DNA from: Smittium culicis
Lineage: Eukaryota > Kickxellomycota > Harpellomycetes > Harpellales > Legeriomycetaceae
Assembly (NCBI GenBank): GCA_001970855.1
Contig: LSSN01003841.1
Span: 1 to 12,440, forward strand
Reading direction: 5' to 3'
Length of the DNA stretch: 12,440 nucleotides
The notes below the pieces were generated by a model that saw only the letters and a program-made list of their open reading frames with translations, was not told the DNA's origin and made no database searches. Below are positions 1-8,743 of this stretch, piece by piece. Each line of letters starts with the position of its first letter. The first letter of the stretch is position 1. The position numbers were made by a program, and so were the translations under genes.

Positions 1-129
1 TGCAACGAAAAGTTCAGATATACACACATAAGCAGGTGCTATAAACTGAATGACACCGACGAATTGTTAGATTTCAATAAAATCAACGCTTTGGTCAAAA
101 GATTTGAAATAATTAACCAAATATTTTAA
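1..129 (+). CDS. 3' end of an unidentified protein-coding gene (partial)
   Basis: Frame 1 is open from the first base to a TAA at 127-129, giving 42 residues. Composition and residue mix are clearly different from the AT-rich DNA that begins right after the stop. The peptide starts CNEKFRYTHISRCYK and continues with an acidic/hydrophobic stretch that looks helical. The H9-x3-C13 spacing with a Cys at position 1 could be the end of a small zinc-binding module, but the upstream half lies outside the window and I do not recognise the family. An internal exon running into the spacer is possible, although the stop coincides with the composition change. Confidence 0.5.
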   Translation, partial: CNEKFRYTHISRCYKLNDTDELLDFNKINALVKRFEIINQIF

Positions 130-900
130 AATAATTTTATTTATTATTACAAATTTTGTTTATCATTTAATAAAATTAAATTACTAAATATATAAAACTA
201 TAATTATTGATACTACTAATCATGATAAACTATAAAATATATATTACTATTAATAATCTTGATTTCATTAATATTTAACTATTAATGCTGTTTATATTGT
301 AAAATATATTAATTATTTATTCATACTTATATTATTTAATTTATACCGAAGATTTATATTTTTCTAGAATTGCTAAATTTATTATTTTATGAAATATACT
401 TATTGAATTTACACCATTAAAATCTATGAAAATGTTGTTGAAATCGATTAGCTATATACTTATTTATAATATTAATTAATAATATATACAACCAAAAAAT
501 TATTTTTTTTACAAATATTATGAACATTTTATATTTGGAATATATTTACAAATTATTTATAATTATTAGACTAATAATGTCATATTATCAATAGTATAGA
601 AATAATATGATGTGATTTAATACTATGGTTATAGCTTATTAAATAATGATTTTATTTAATGTAATCAAATTATTCGTATTAATCACTATAATACGTAAAA
701 AATATTTAATCTAATAAGTAGCTATTTTAAATATTCATTATATATAATACAGTTTATTTTATTTACGAACGAATTAAAATACAGCTAGCATTAAGTATAA
801 ATTATAATTAGATAGAGCGTTTTTTTACAAGCCTAATGATATATTTTTTATTACTATAGGACAATTATAAACCTAATATCAAATAGGTACATGCTAAAAT
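130..900. other. AT-rich intergenic spacer
   Basis: This is low-complexity A/T sequence with dense stops in all frames. I see no gene, RNA or repeat array here. It separates the partial gene at the left edge from the CCAAT-bearing stretch that follows. Confidence 0.6.
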
Positions 901-1115
901 TAATTTCAGCCAATATGAAATATAATTTAGCCAATCAGTCATTGCTAATTACGTCATTTTTAAAAAAGGCATGTTTAATTGGCTCTAATTAATCAATTTA
1001 TGCATAGCAATGCTTTAATTTGATATAACTAAGTTTTAGCCAATGGCAAATAAATTTTAGTCAATAAGGCAAGCAAGATAAATAAAAGATTTAATTTTAG
1101 TGCCTAATTGGCCAT
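901..1115. promoter_or_regulatory. CCAAT-box cluster (left)
   Basis: CCAAT occurs at 910, 931 and 1040 on the plus strand, and as ATTGG at 978 and 1107. Two sites sit in an identical 10-mer TTTAGCCAAT (926-935 and 1035-1044), and further variants of ATTTTAGxCAAT lie between them. The 910 and 931 sites are 21 bp apart, two helical turns. CCAAT is the core bound by the NF-Y/HAP complex in fungi. The same 10-mer appears inverted at 10930-10939. A regulatory role is inferred; some sites could be chance in such AT-rich DNA. Confidence 0.35.
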
Positions 1116-1140
1116 TTTAGTAAATTAGCGGTTATTTTAT

Positions 1141-1275
1141 CAAGACAACGCGATAACGTTTTAGAAAAACTAAAATCACTATTTTGAACGTTTTGAATTT
1201 CATAAAACAAAACGTTTTTCCGAACTAAAACGAAAGCACTTTTGTTTTCTTTTTTTTTTGCTTTTTTTTTTCCTC
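1141..1275. promoter_or_regulatory. AACGTTTT repeats followed by a polypyrimidine tract
   Basis: Three direct copies of AACGTTTT lie at 1155-1162, 1187-1194 and 1211-1218. The last is inside the 10-bp palindrome AAAACGTTTT. An ACGCG core (MluI-box-like) precedes the first copy. From about 1240 the plus strand becomes an almost pure T/C tract. This resembles an upstream control region, but no convincing gene follows on the plus strand, so the target is unknown. Confidence 0.28.
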
Positions 1276-1604
1276 TTATAAAATAATATTTATAACATCA
1301 ATAGTTAACGTTAATATTTATTTCACTCTTCTTAATAAAATTATAAAAGCATCAAATACAACTATGAATATAAAATAGAAAGTCGATTTCGAATCAAATA
1401 CCGTTCAAATAAATTTAATTCTAATTATCAAAACTCAATAACAATTGTAAGTATAAAAAATATTAAAATGCTGATAAATATATTATAACAATAATACTCC
1501 TGAATACTTTTTTTAGTTTGTATTTTAATTTTAGGTTTAGTATATCTACGCATATTAAATAAATGCTGTCTGACACATTCCATGATGCCCGCTCTGATAG
1601 AGTC

Positions 1605-2015
1605 TCTGTCCTGCTCATCTGATCTCATCCGCCTGCCCATCTGATCCCAACAGCCTTGCAAATGTGATTCCATCTGTACTGCCAATCGTTCCCAACTGCT
1701 CCCATCTGCTGCCCCCCATCTGAACTCGCCTGCTGCCCCCCAACTATACTCGCCTGCTGTCCCCCACTGCTACCATCTGCTGCCCCCCATCTGCACGAAT
1801 ATGCTGCCCCCCATCTAAATTCATCTGCTGCTCCCGATCTGAATACGCCTTCTACCCCCCATCTGATCTCATCTGCTGTTCCGAGCCGATCCCTACTGCA
1901 TGCTGTTACTGCTGCCACCAACTGATCCCTGCCGCATCCAACTTCTGCCCTCAATTGCTACCATCATCTGATCTCTACTGCAATTATCTCTCCCATCTAC
2001 CATCATCTGCCTCAA
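1605..2015. repeat. C-rich 24-bp minisatellite with CATCTG core
   Basis: The core is eight units starting at 1704, 1728, 1752, 1775, 1799, 1823, 1847 and 1871, with a consensus close to atctgctgccccccatctga plus four variable bases. Degenerate CATCTG/CTGC(C/T) units extend on both sides. All but one unit is 24 bp; the one at 1752 is 23 bp. The minus strand therefore carries repeated runs of up to six G, able in principle to form G-quadruplexes. At least twelve CATCTG hexamers (E-box type CANNTG) are present. Open frames across it on both strands simply follow from a unit length divisible by three, and I do not treat them as genes. Confidence 0.8.
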
Positions 2016-2019
2016 TCAT

Positions 2020-2398
2020 TAACATTAATTAATTAAATATATTATATTATATTTTTGACTTTTATTTAATAAACTTTATTTATAAATATTATATTAATTT
2101 TAATTTATTAATTATTTATAATTAATTTTAAATAATTCTGATAATTTCATCATGGCTATTTTTTTTATTTATATATTATATTTATCTTTTTAGTAATTAT
2201 TAATTTTATTTTATTGTTAATCTTTCATGATTCATATTGCTTTCTATTATTTTAATTATTTTACTTTTATTATTATTATTTTACTAATAAGAAATAAATA
2301 TATTAATCTTATCATTTAATGTCAGAATATTTTTATATGTTTTATTTATAATTATATAAGTTAAAATAAAACAATTATAATTTATATAAAAATTAATC
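2020..2398. other. AT-rich spacer, 3' side of the minus-strand gene
   Basis: T-rich, low-complexity sequence with no frame worth reporting. On the minus strand AATAAA at 2341-2346 lies about 55 bases beyond the stop of the gene at 2399-3397 and could be its polyadenylation signal. Such hexamers are common by chance here. Confidence 0.4.
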
Positions 2399-3397
2399 TC
2401 ATTCTTCAATTACTGTTATCAATGGGTTATTCCCAATTATATGTATGAATGTGCGTCTATAGCACTTTTCAACAAGGAATACTGTTTTGTCGCCAACAAA
2501 CTGAATATTCGCGACCTTTTCGATCCAGATTCTTGAGTCGATCAAGAATCCCTTCACAACTCTGTATGGTTGTGGTTTGATCCCCTTGACAGTCACGGTA
2601 CAGTATGGATTAACTGAATGGTCCCGCTGTCCAGTCAATGCCTCTAAGGCTTTAACCTTTTTGCTGTACTCATACGGAGTAAAGGTTTTGCAAGCTAGGG
2701 CCGCTGTCAAGTTGAGCTTGACTTTCTCCTTAGGGTTTTTTGTCTCGATTGTTTTCGAGTACTGAAATGCTGGCCTTGGTGGCTTAACCTAAAATTTCCA
2801 AAAAATATAAAATAATTAAAAAATGAATAATAAATTGAATAATAAATATAATAATTAAATAAAAAAACCCACTTTTTTATACTTTGGAATTTTGAAGTCG
2901 AAATGGCGTCTTTTCGCTCCTAGCGATTGATGATCCGATTTTTTCACCAGAACAATCGGTCGTTTCTTCGCATCTGTTTTTGATTTATGCTTGTGCGAAG
3001 TATCAGTATGCATTACGGATGAATTTTCGATATCACCCTCATCATTTTTTTTTTGCGAAAGCGATGATGCCTCATCATCGCTGTCCAAAATTAATTCAAT
3101 CGATAGATTTTTTGGTAGATCCATCTTTTGACTAATTTCAGGATACACAGTCGGCTTTATTTCTGGATCGGCGGCAAGCTTTAATTCCGGCTCGGCGGAC
3201 AGCTTAATTTCTGGTTCGGCGGTCAAACTGATTTTTGGTTCGGCGGCCAAGCTGATTTCTGGTTCGGCGGTCAAACTGATTTTTGGTTCGGCGGCCAAGC
3301 TGATTTCTGGTTCGGCGGCCAGTCTGATATCAGAACGTGTTAAATTCGATTTAACCGACTCAGAATCCTCCAAGCTTTTTCCAGGAACGTACGGCAA
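2399..3397 (-). CDS. Two-exon gene, repeat-rich N-terminus plus C-terminal domain shared with 6632-7587 (paralogue 1, 5' end unclear)
   Basis: Function unknown. Exon A (2873-3397) encodes 175 residues: an acidic/Ser lead, an 8-residue tandem repeat of the type ISLAAEPK, an acidic Ser/Asp stretch, then a basic Lys/Arg-rich part. A GT-AG intron of 84 bp joins it in phase 0 to exon B (2399-2788, 129 residues). Exon B holds the domain KKVKALEALTG, NP, VKGI-x-PQP and VKGFL. The same anchors occur at the same spacing in the gene at 6632-7587. No in-frame ATG exists upstream of 3123, and a TAA closes the frame just upstream at about 3420, so the 5' end is truncated, frameshifted or spliced. Coding-like sequence appears to continue to about 3470 in another frame. 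The domain recalls repeat-encoded (LINE or gag-like) proteins of Mucoromycota, from memory only. Confidence 0.6.
2789..2872 (-). other. Spliceosomal intron in paralogue 1
   Basis: The donor is AAAAAA|GTGGGT at 2872 and the acceptor ATTTTAG| ends at 2789. The 84-bp insert is nearly pure A/T, in contrast to both flanking exons, and contains in-frame stops. Removing it joins two strong open stretches in the same frame (phase 0). Donor GTGGGT is not the best consensus, but the composition change at both edges is sharp. Confidence 0.6.
3144..3335. repeat. 24-bp coding minisatellite with 48-bp higher-order unit
   Basis: TCGGCGG recurs exactly every 24 bp at 3168, 3192, 3216, 3240, 3264, 3288 and 3312. 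Each unit encodes eight residues on the minus strand (ISLxAEPx). Units at the gene's 5' side are the most uniform. The 48-bp block 3211-3258 is repeated without any mismatch at 3259-3306, which indicates a recent duplication. Units toward the gene's 3' side are diverged (LKLAADPE, IKPTVYPE). Confidence 0.87.
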
Positions 3398-3479
3398 TTT
3401 GACCGTACTGTTCCTTCCTTATTCGGATTTTTCGAAACCAACTTTCTTTTCGCTGTTGTCGCTGTTTATTTTTGGTTTT

Positions 3480-6400
3480 TAATTGATAAAAATTTACAAT
3501 TTTAGTAGGAATTAAAATTTTAAAAAAATTATTTTTTTTTCAAGTTATAATTTGATATTTTATTATCAAAAAACATTTATTATATAATAAACGAATGAGT
3601 ATATTTATTTAAGCATACTACTTTATAGTTAATATTGATGATATACTATTTACTTATTATACAATATGATGTTGCATATATACATACTGAAATAATTACA
3701 CTATTAGCAGAAACATAATATCTTGATCATTTTTAATACAAAAAAATAGTAAAAATTGTAAAAAAAAATAAGTCTACAAAAAAAATTAATAGGATATTCT
3801 TAAAATTCATTGCCTCAAATAGTATTCAAGTTCAAAAAAAATATTGCAAATCTAAATTTCGTATTTCCTAAAGTATTTAACATTCATAAAGTGTAATGAT
3901 TCAATCAAGATGTTTTAAGAAAAGCGAAAATTATTCTACCCGATTCTAACGATCCTCAAATCCCAAGATTTAGATTACTCTCCAATTGCTAAGTATTCAT
4001 TAAGTTCAACTTTGACAAGATTAATATATTATAGGCATAATTCTTGAAGTCCATAATGTTATATGAAATTAATAATTCTTTAGATATTATTGATAATTTT
4101 TTTTGACAATAAAATGTGTTCTATTTTAAAAATTAATCTTAAAGTACATACAAAATAATAATTTAATTAATTATCAATTCCTGATAAAAAGTGAGATCCA
4201 TTATATATATTAGTGCGCATAATATTTCTATTGTATATTATAAATAACACAATAATTATAAAATGCATTTACGAATAGAATATAATTATAGATATTAATA
4301 AATATTATTACTCATAAAATCTAAATAAAATTAAGTTTATTATTACAAGTAAATATAGGTCATTTCACATTTATCATATTTAAATATTAAATTAAAAAAT
4401 ATAATTGAAAGTATTTTTTTATATATTAATATATTTAAATTTAATTTAAAACTATAACTATCAATAGTCAATAAAATATCGTTTTTATTTTAAATATTAC
4501 TAAAATTCTTATGTTTCAATTATAATAATTGCATTATCATGATTATCATTTTATAAATATTAGCAATTGTAATAAAATATCCAAATTTATATAATACATA
4601 CGGAAAATTACTATAGAAATATTTAATATGTTTTTTAATATATTATAGATTCATATCTATAAAATATATATTGCAATACCCTTATTAAGATATTATCAGT
4701 TACATATGTTAATTCAGTCAATTATTTTAGACTTGTTGAAATTTTATTAATATATTTCTAATTAAATAATCGGCATTAAACAGATTCAACTAAATGATTT
4801 TATGATTTAATACCTAAAATAAGCGCTTGAATATATAAAAACTAAAGTTTTGTATGATTTATACATTTCATACTTAGAATCAAATTATAAAAATTATTTA
4901 CGCTAAAGAAATCGCTTATAAAATTTACTATATTTTATGGATTGGAAATTTTTGTAAAGGTTTATAATGACGTGTAGGCATATCAATTGCGAGATAATAT
5001 ATTGCATGATCATTATATTATTAGACAAAAAAAATTATATTTTAGACCAGTTAACATTTAAATGTTTACAATTGTAAGATAAATATCCATTTTAATTACT
5101 AAAAAAACTATCATAATAAAATTGTAGTATATAATATATCTAGGGGTTAGGGTTAGATATTGATATTCGTTGCATAGATTTTATCTAATCATAATAATAT
5201 TTATTACAATAGTTGTGTACGAGGCAATATAAAGTGAAATTATAATTTGCATTTAAAAATATTACTTGTTGATAACAATGACGATTGAATACCGGCATGA
5301 TAAATAAAAAGATTACAATTATTCAGAATACACGGTAGTTAGTCAATCTTTGTATAATTCTATATGAAATTATTTATGTATTAGATATATTGACTATTAC
5401 TATAAATTTAACCTAGATTAGTCATTTATAAGTTACATTAATATTATCAATAGCGATTTAGGGTAGAAACGTAGAAAGAAATGCTAATAAAGTAACTTAT
5501 AGTTCAATAAATTATAATTACATAGAATGCAATAATTGATAGTAAAAAACAACAAGTTATTAAATACAATGCTATTTAAAACGACATTTTAAATAATGTC
5601 AGCTATGAAATCGATATATATTTTTATTTATTTCTAAAATGAAGAAAAAATTAATTTCGATGAACATAATTATAAATTAAGTTATAATATTACATTGAAA
5701 AATATAAATAGTTTAAAATGAAAATATTAAATGATATATTATTCATATTATCACAAATTATTTATTACTAAAAAAATATATCGTATATCTAAATTTATTT
5801 AACAAATATAATAATTTAAAATAATAAATCGGATACTAGCTAAAGCTTTATTGTTGAAAATTTTATAAAAATTAATAGATAGCATGTATTGACTCGAACT
5901 GATTAAATTGGACCATTTTAATAATTTGCGAAATTTCAATACTTTATTTTCATATGAAAACACGCTTTAATCTAGAAATATATCGATTCTTTAATATATT
6001 TTCAATTGGACATCTGACCATTGATTCATCATGTCAATATTTACATACCGTAATACAATTGTAACTAAAATTGATCAAAGTCACATAGGTTAATTACTAT
6101 CAATATTTAAGAATTTTGGATACTCAAATCTATCTATTTGATTTAGGAAATGCTCAGATAAAAATAATAAAATTATTAAATGACAAACTTTAATATAACC
6201 TAAATGTGTCAAAATATTTCGAGATGAATGACACAGATAGTTTAATGGTATAGATAAATTAATCGTATTAACTAATAGATATTTATACATAAAAAATAAA
6301 GTTGGATATTAAAGATAATAATATATATTATATTCAACTATAACCTATACATATAAAATAAGACAATTTTATCAAATAAACTTCTAATCTTTAAATTTTT

Positions 6401-6600
6401 TGTACAATACTGTGCCAAAGAATATCAGTATAAATAGTATTTAGTCAGAGAATAGTTTTAATATTCACAAGCATATATCTTTAGTAAAAAAAATTTACAA
6501 TATATATTATAATTATTTAAACTAATGATAAACTGTGAAAACTACTTTAATAAAAAAATATAATTTATTAATGTAAAGTTAAATTTTATAATTTTATTTA
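3480..6600. other. 3.1-kb AT-rich stretch without a supported gene
   Basis: Composition drops sharply at about 3480 and stays extremely A/T-rich. Short open frames occur, such as the one on the minus strand at 6090-6290, but they are Ile/Asn/Leu-rich translations of AT sequence without any motif. A slightly less AT-rich patch lies at about 3930-4060 and has no readable frame. The only distinctive item is a short telomere-like run at 5141-5156. This could be decayed transposon sequence or pericentromeric-type DNA; neither can be shown from the sequence. Confidence 0.55.
5141..5156 (+). repeat. Short interstitial telomere-like run
   Basis: Reads TAGGGG TTAGGG TTAG, that is, one perfect TTAGGG unit flanked by a variant and a partial unit. 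TTAGGG is the telomere repeat of most filamentous fungi. It is too short to be a telomere, but it stands out in surrounding AT-only sequence that contains almost no G runs. Confidence 0.35.
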
Positions 6601-6631
6601 CAAATTATTAAATAAACGTAAACTAGTAAAA

Positions 6632-7587
6632 TCAAATTTTATGAAAATACAACTTAAATTGCTGGAAAATATTTAAGCTTGTGTAAAAAAATTTTTTTAT
6701 ACGCTTTAATAACCAGTATCTCGCTATTATCTTTAACGAATTAATATTCCCCACCATGTCAATATAAATCCCCAATTTTATCAACCCATCTTTGACGTGA
6801 CTAATTGGCTGTCTGTTAATCCCTTTTAAAACAACTAAATCAAATGGATTAGTTGATTCAACTCGAATCCCTGTAAGCTGCTCAATGGCCTTGATCTTTT
6901 TCAAATGATAATACGGTGTATAAAATGTGCACGAGGATGCTGCAGCAATTTGGGTTCTATAAACGTCACTGGTTTTGTTTACAGTACCATATCTTGCATT
7001 TTTTGAGTTATTCTGTTCTTCTGCATTAGTTTTTTGTCGAATTCTTTTCTTATTATACCCACTGTTTAATGATGAGCTGAAAATTACCTTTGGCTGGCTA
7101 TCTATTGATGTGCCTTTACCATTGTATAGGTTCGGGTACTTCCTGATGATGATTGAATCAATGTTGTTACAGTGACTTCAGCTGGTACACGTGAGCTGGA
7201 TGCAACTGGCTGGGTTGTTGGACTTGTGTGGGTTGGAGGATCCGGAAAGAGCTCAGCATATGAGGGAGGACTAGTCGAATCTTCATTCGGCTCATTGTCC
7301 TCAATCTCAATTATAGGAGGATCAATAGACGCCTCCAAGTAATGTGGGACCGGAACTGAAATATGGTCGCCTTGACTGTAAGAAAACGGAAGGAAATAGT
7401 GCTTTTTCTTGCTTGAGCGGCCCTCTTGTACCCGTATACTCTGGTGCTCATTATAGCAGATCTTCACCGCTGTCTTGATTGGGTTGAGGATCTGTCAGGA
7501 TTGACGGATGCAGACGATGCTGAAGAATTGTTTGACCTTCTTGATGATAGTCTCAATCCGGTCGAAGAATTTTTTTTTTACAGCCAT
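6632..7587 (-). CDS. Predicted spliced gene with PPSY motif and the C-terminal domain shared with 2399-3397 (paralogue 2)
   Basis: Function unknown. An ATG at 7585-7587 opens MAVKKKFFDRIET, an amphipathic basic start, and the frame runs to 7102 with one TGA at 7495-7497. This middle part is Pro/Ser/Thr-rich and acidic and contains PPSYAEL, a WW/NEDD4-type PPxY motif also seen as a late domain in Gag proteins. A second open frame, 7177 to 6632, has no usable ATG before the domain and carries KKIKAIEQLTG, NP, LKGI-x-RQP and VKDGL, matching the gene at 2399-3397. Two introns (7492-7536 and 7094-7170) would remove the TGA and connect the frames in phase 0, giving about 277 residues. A frameshifted or decaying copy is the alternative. 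AATAAA on the minus strand at 6593-6598 lies about 35 bases past the stop. Confidence 0.5.
7094..7170 (-). other. Candidate intron 2 of paralogue 2
   Basis: GTAACA at 7170 to ATAGCCAG ending at 7094 is 77 bp. Of the GT/AG pairs I tried in the overlap of the two frames, this was the best that restores the frame, and it does so in phase 0. The clearer-looking pair GTAAAG (7119) to TTTTCAG (7077) is 43 bp and leaves the frames mismatched. A programmed or accidental frameshift remains possible. Confidence 0.35.
7492..7536 (-). other. Candidate intron 1 of paralogue 2
   Basis: GTCAAA at 7536 to TGACAG ending at 7492 is 45 bp, divisible by three, and contains the only in-frame stop of the 5' frame. 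An alternative donor GTAAAA at 7581 gives a 90-bp intron, also in frame, closer to the other intron sizes but removing coding-looking sequence. If neither is used, the TGA is a true stop or is read through (it is followed by C). Confidence 0.3.
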
Positions 7588-7665
7588 TTTGTTGATAGTT
7601 AATATATGTTAATATTTGCTAATATTTGTTAATTGTGGGTAATTGTTAATTGTTAATAAATGATA
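7588..7665 (-). promoter_or_regulatory. ATTAAC-repeat leader upstream of paralogue 2
   Basis: On the minus strand the 75 bases before the ATG at 7587 contain about six spaced copies of ATTAAC, written as GTTAAT on the plus strand between 7597 and 7660. They could be a short-repeat promoter or leader element, or simple slippage in AT-rich DNA. The bases directly before the ATG are CAAA, an A at -3, which is a favourable start context. Confidence 0.25.
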
Positions 7666-7941
7666 ATTTTGATTAATAAAAAATAGTTTTTATGATAGCC
7701 AGACTCATAAGCTTTTATAATTTTATAATTAAATGAATATTTTATGGTTTTTTATATTATTATTTGTATATGAATTATTTCGTAATCATTAGAATACATT
7801 ATATAATTCTATTTGAAAACTATATTTAGTAATAATACGTAATTGAATAGCATTAATAATATATAAAAATGTTTAGATTAGATGATTACATTATATAATT
7901 TCCTGTATACTATAATTAGTAAATATATAAATATTATAATA

Positions 7942-8295
7942 TTATTGAATTAATATCAGAGATCTAAAATATGTAATTGATAATGACCAATGTCGTGCTT
8001 TCGGTGTCATTAAAGAATTGAAAAAAGGGTCTAGATGATGCTTGGTAAAAAGTTCCAATAATTTTTTAAACACTATAACTATCCTCTAAAATATCTTTTT
8101 ATGGAGAGTAGTGGGTAGAAGCCTGGGAGTCTTGCTCGACCCCTCTATTATTCGATCTATGTCATCGGGGTCTGGTACTATATCCCAGAGAACGGCCTTC
8201 TCAAGGTCGTATTATTGTTGTTGTCTATTTGATATGCTCATCCACTCATCAGTAGGTTGAGATTTCTTACCAGGATTACACATATGACAATATAG
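7942..8295 (-). pseudogene. Decayed coding sequence, family not recognised
   Basis: One minus-strand frame stays open across 116 codons except for a TAA at 8212-8214 and a TAG at 8086-8088, far fewer stops than the surrounding AT-rich DNA gives. The best segment, between the stops, is acidic and protein-like, with WDIVPDPDDIDRIIEG at its centre. A first part contains CHMCNPGKK and a last part TKHHLDPFFNSL. The TAA follows three CAA codons and may be a one-base change. A GTAAGA donor sequence inside CNPGKK suggests that part may instead be a splice boundary. It lies 450 bp downstream of Rep on the same strand. It has no similarity to Rep that I can see. Confidence 0.35.
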
Positions 8296-8339
8296 TTACT
8301 GTGTATATATGTTGAATAATTAATTGCTATAACACGGAA

Positions 8340-8740
8340 TTAATAGAAATTCCTGACAACTGTGAGGCTAAATGATACCTCTAACTGGTTATTTTTCATA
8401 AAGTGCACTGGGTAGATTGTAGATTTAAATATACACGAGTAGATTGTTATTCTAAGGATAAAATATATTATCGAAAAAAAAAAGAAGTAAAAGTGATAAA
8501 ATAGTGGTAAAATTAAAGACATCTCTATTGAGAAAGTCGAGCCGTCGTACTGAGATAAGACTACTTGAAACTATCAAGTATTAGTGTTAAAAATTGGGTT
8601 TAGATATTCTTATCCTAATTTTAACTTAACTTAGTTTAGATGTGTTACCCTTCTTTATATGAACTTTGATTATCCCACTATATCTTGGTGGTATTCTGAA
8701 ACTGATCATAAGAAAATCGTCATGACACTATATTGAAAAA
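8340..8740. other. Short open fragments downstream of Rep
   Basis: Mixed-composition DNA with several short open pieces. Minus strand 8626-8709 has an ATG frame of 27 residues beginning MISFRIPPRYSG, 35 bp after the Rep stop. Minus strand 8340-8522 ends with VHFMKNNQLEVSFSLTV. Plus strand 8448-8583 reads a basic SKKKRSKSDK peptide without an ATG. They overlap in position and strand, so at most some are real. They may be exons or debris of the same decayed gene as 7942-8295. Confidence 0.25.
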
Positions 8741-8743
8741 ACA

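Noticed and set aside
1428..1954. Minus-strand open frames of about 85 and 109 codons across the C-rich repeat
   Set aside because: They follow from a 24-bp unit that is divisible by three; several frames are open at once, starts are non-ATG or within the repeat, and the peptide just mirrors the repeat.
1704..3335. CRISPR-like arrays
   Set aside because: Both arrays are head-to-tail 24-bp units with no spacers between repeats, one is protein-coding, and the context is eukaryotic.
5685..5693. TAATATTAC, identical to the geminiviral origin nonanucleotide
   Set aside because: It lies 3 kb from the Rep gene in DNA made almost only of A and T, where such a string is expected by chance, and no inverted repeat flanks it.
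6090..6290. Minus-strand 66-codon frame in the AT-rich stretch
   Set aside because: Ile/Leu/Asn-rich translation of AT-rich sequence without motif, promoter or composition change.
7062..7119. Introns starting at GTAAAG (7119) and ending at TTTTCAG (7077) or AAACAG (7062)
   Set aside because: Lengths 43 and 58 bp both leave the two frames of paralogue 2 out of register.
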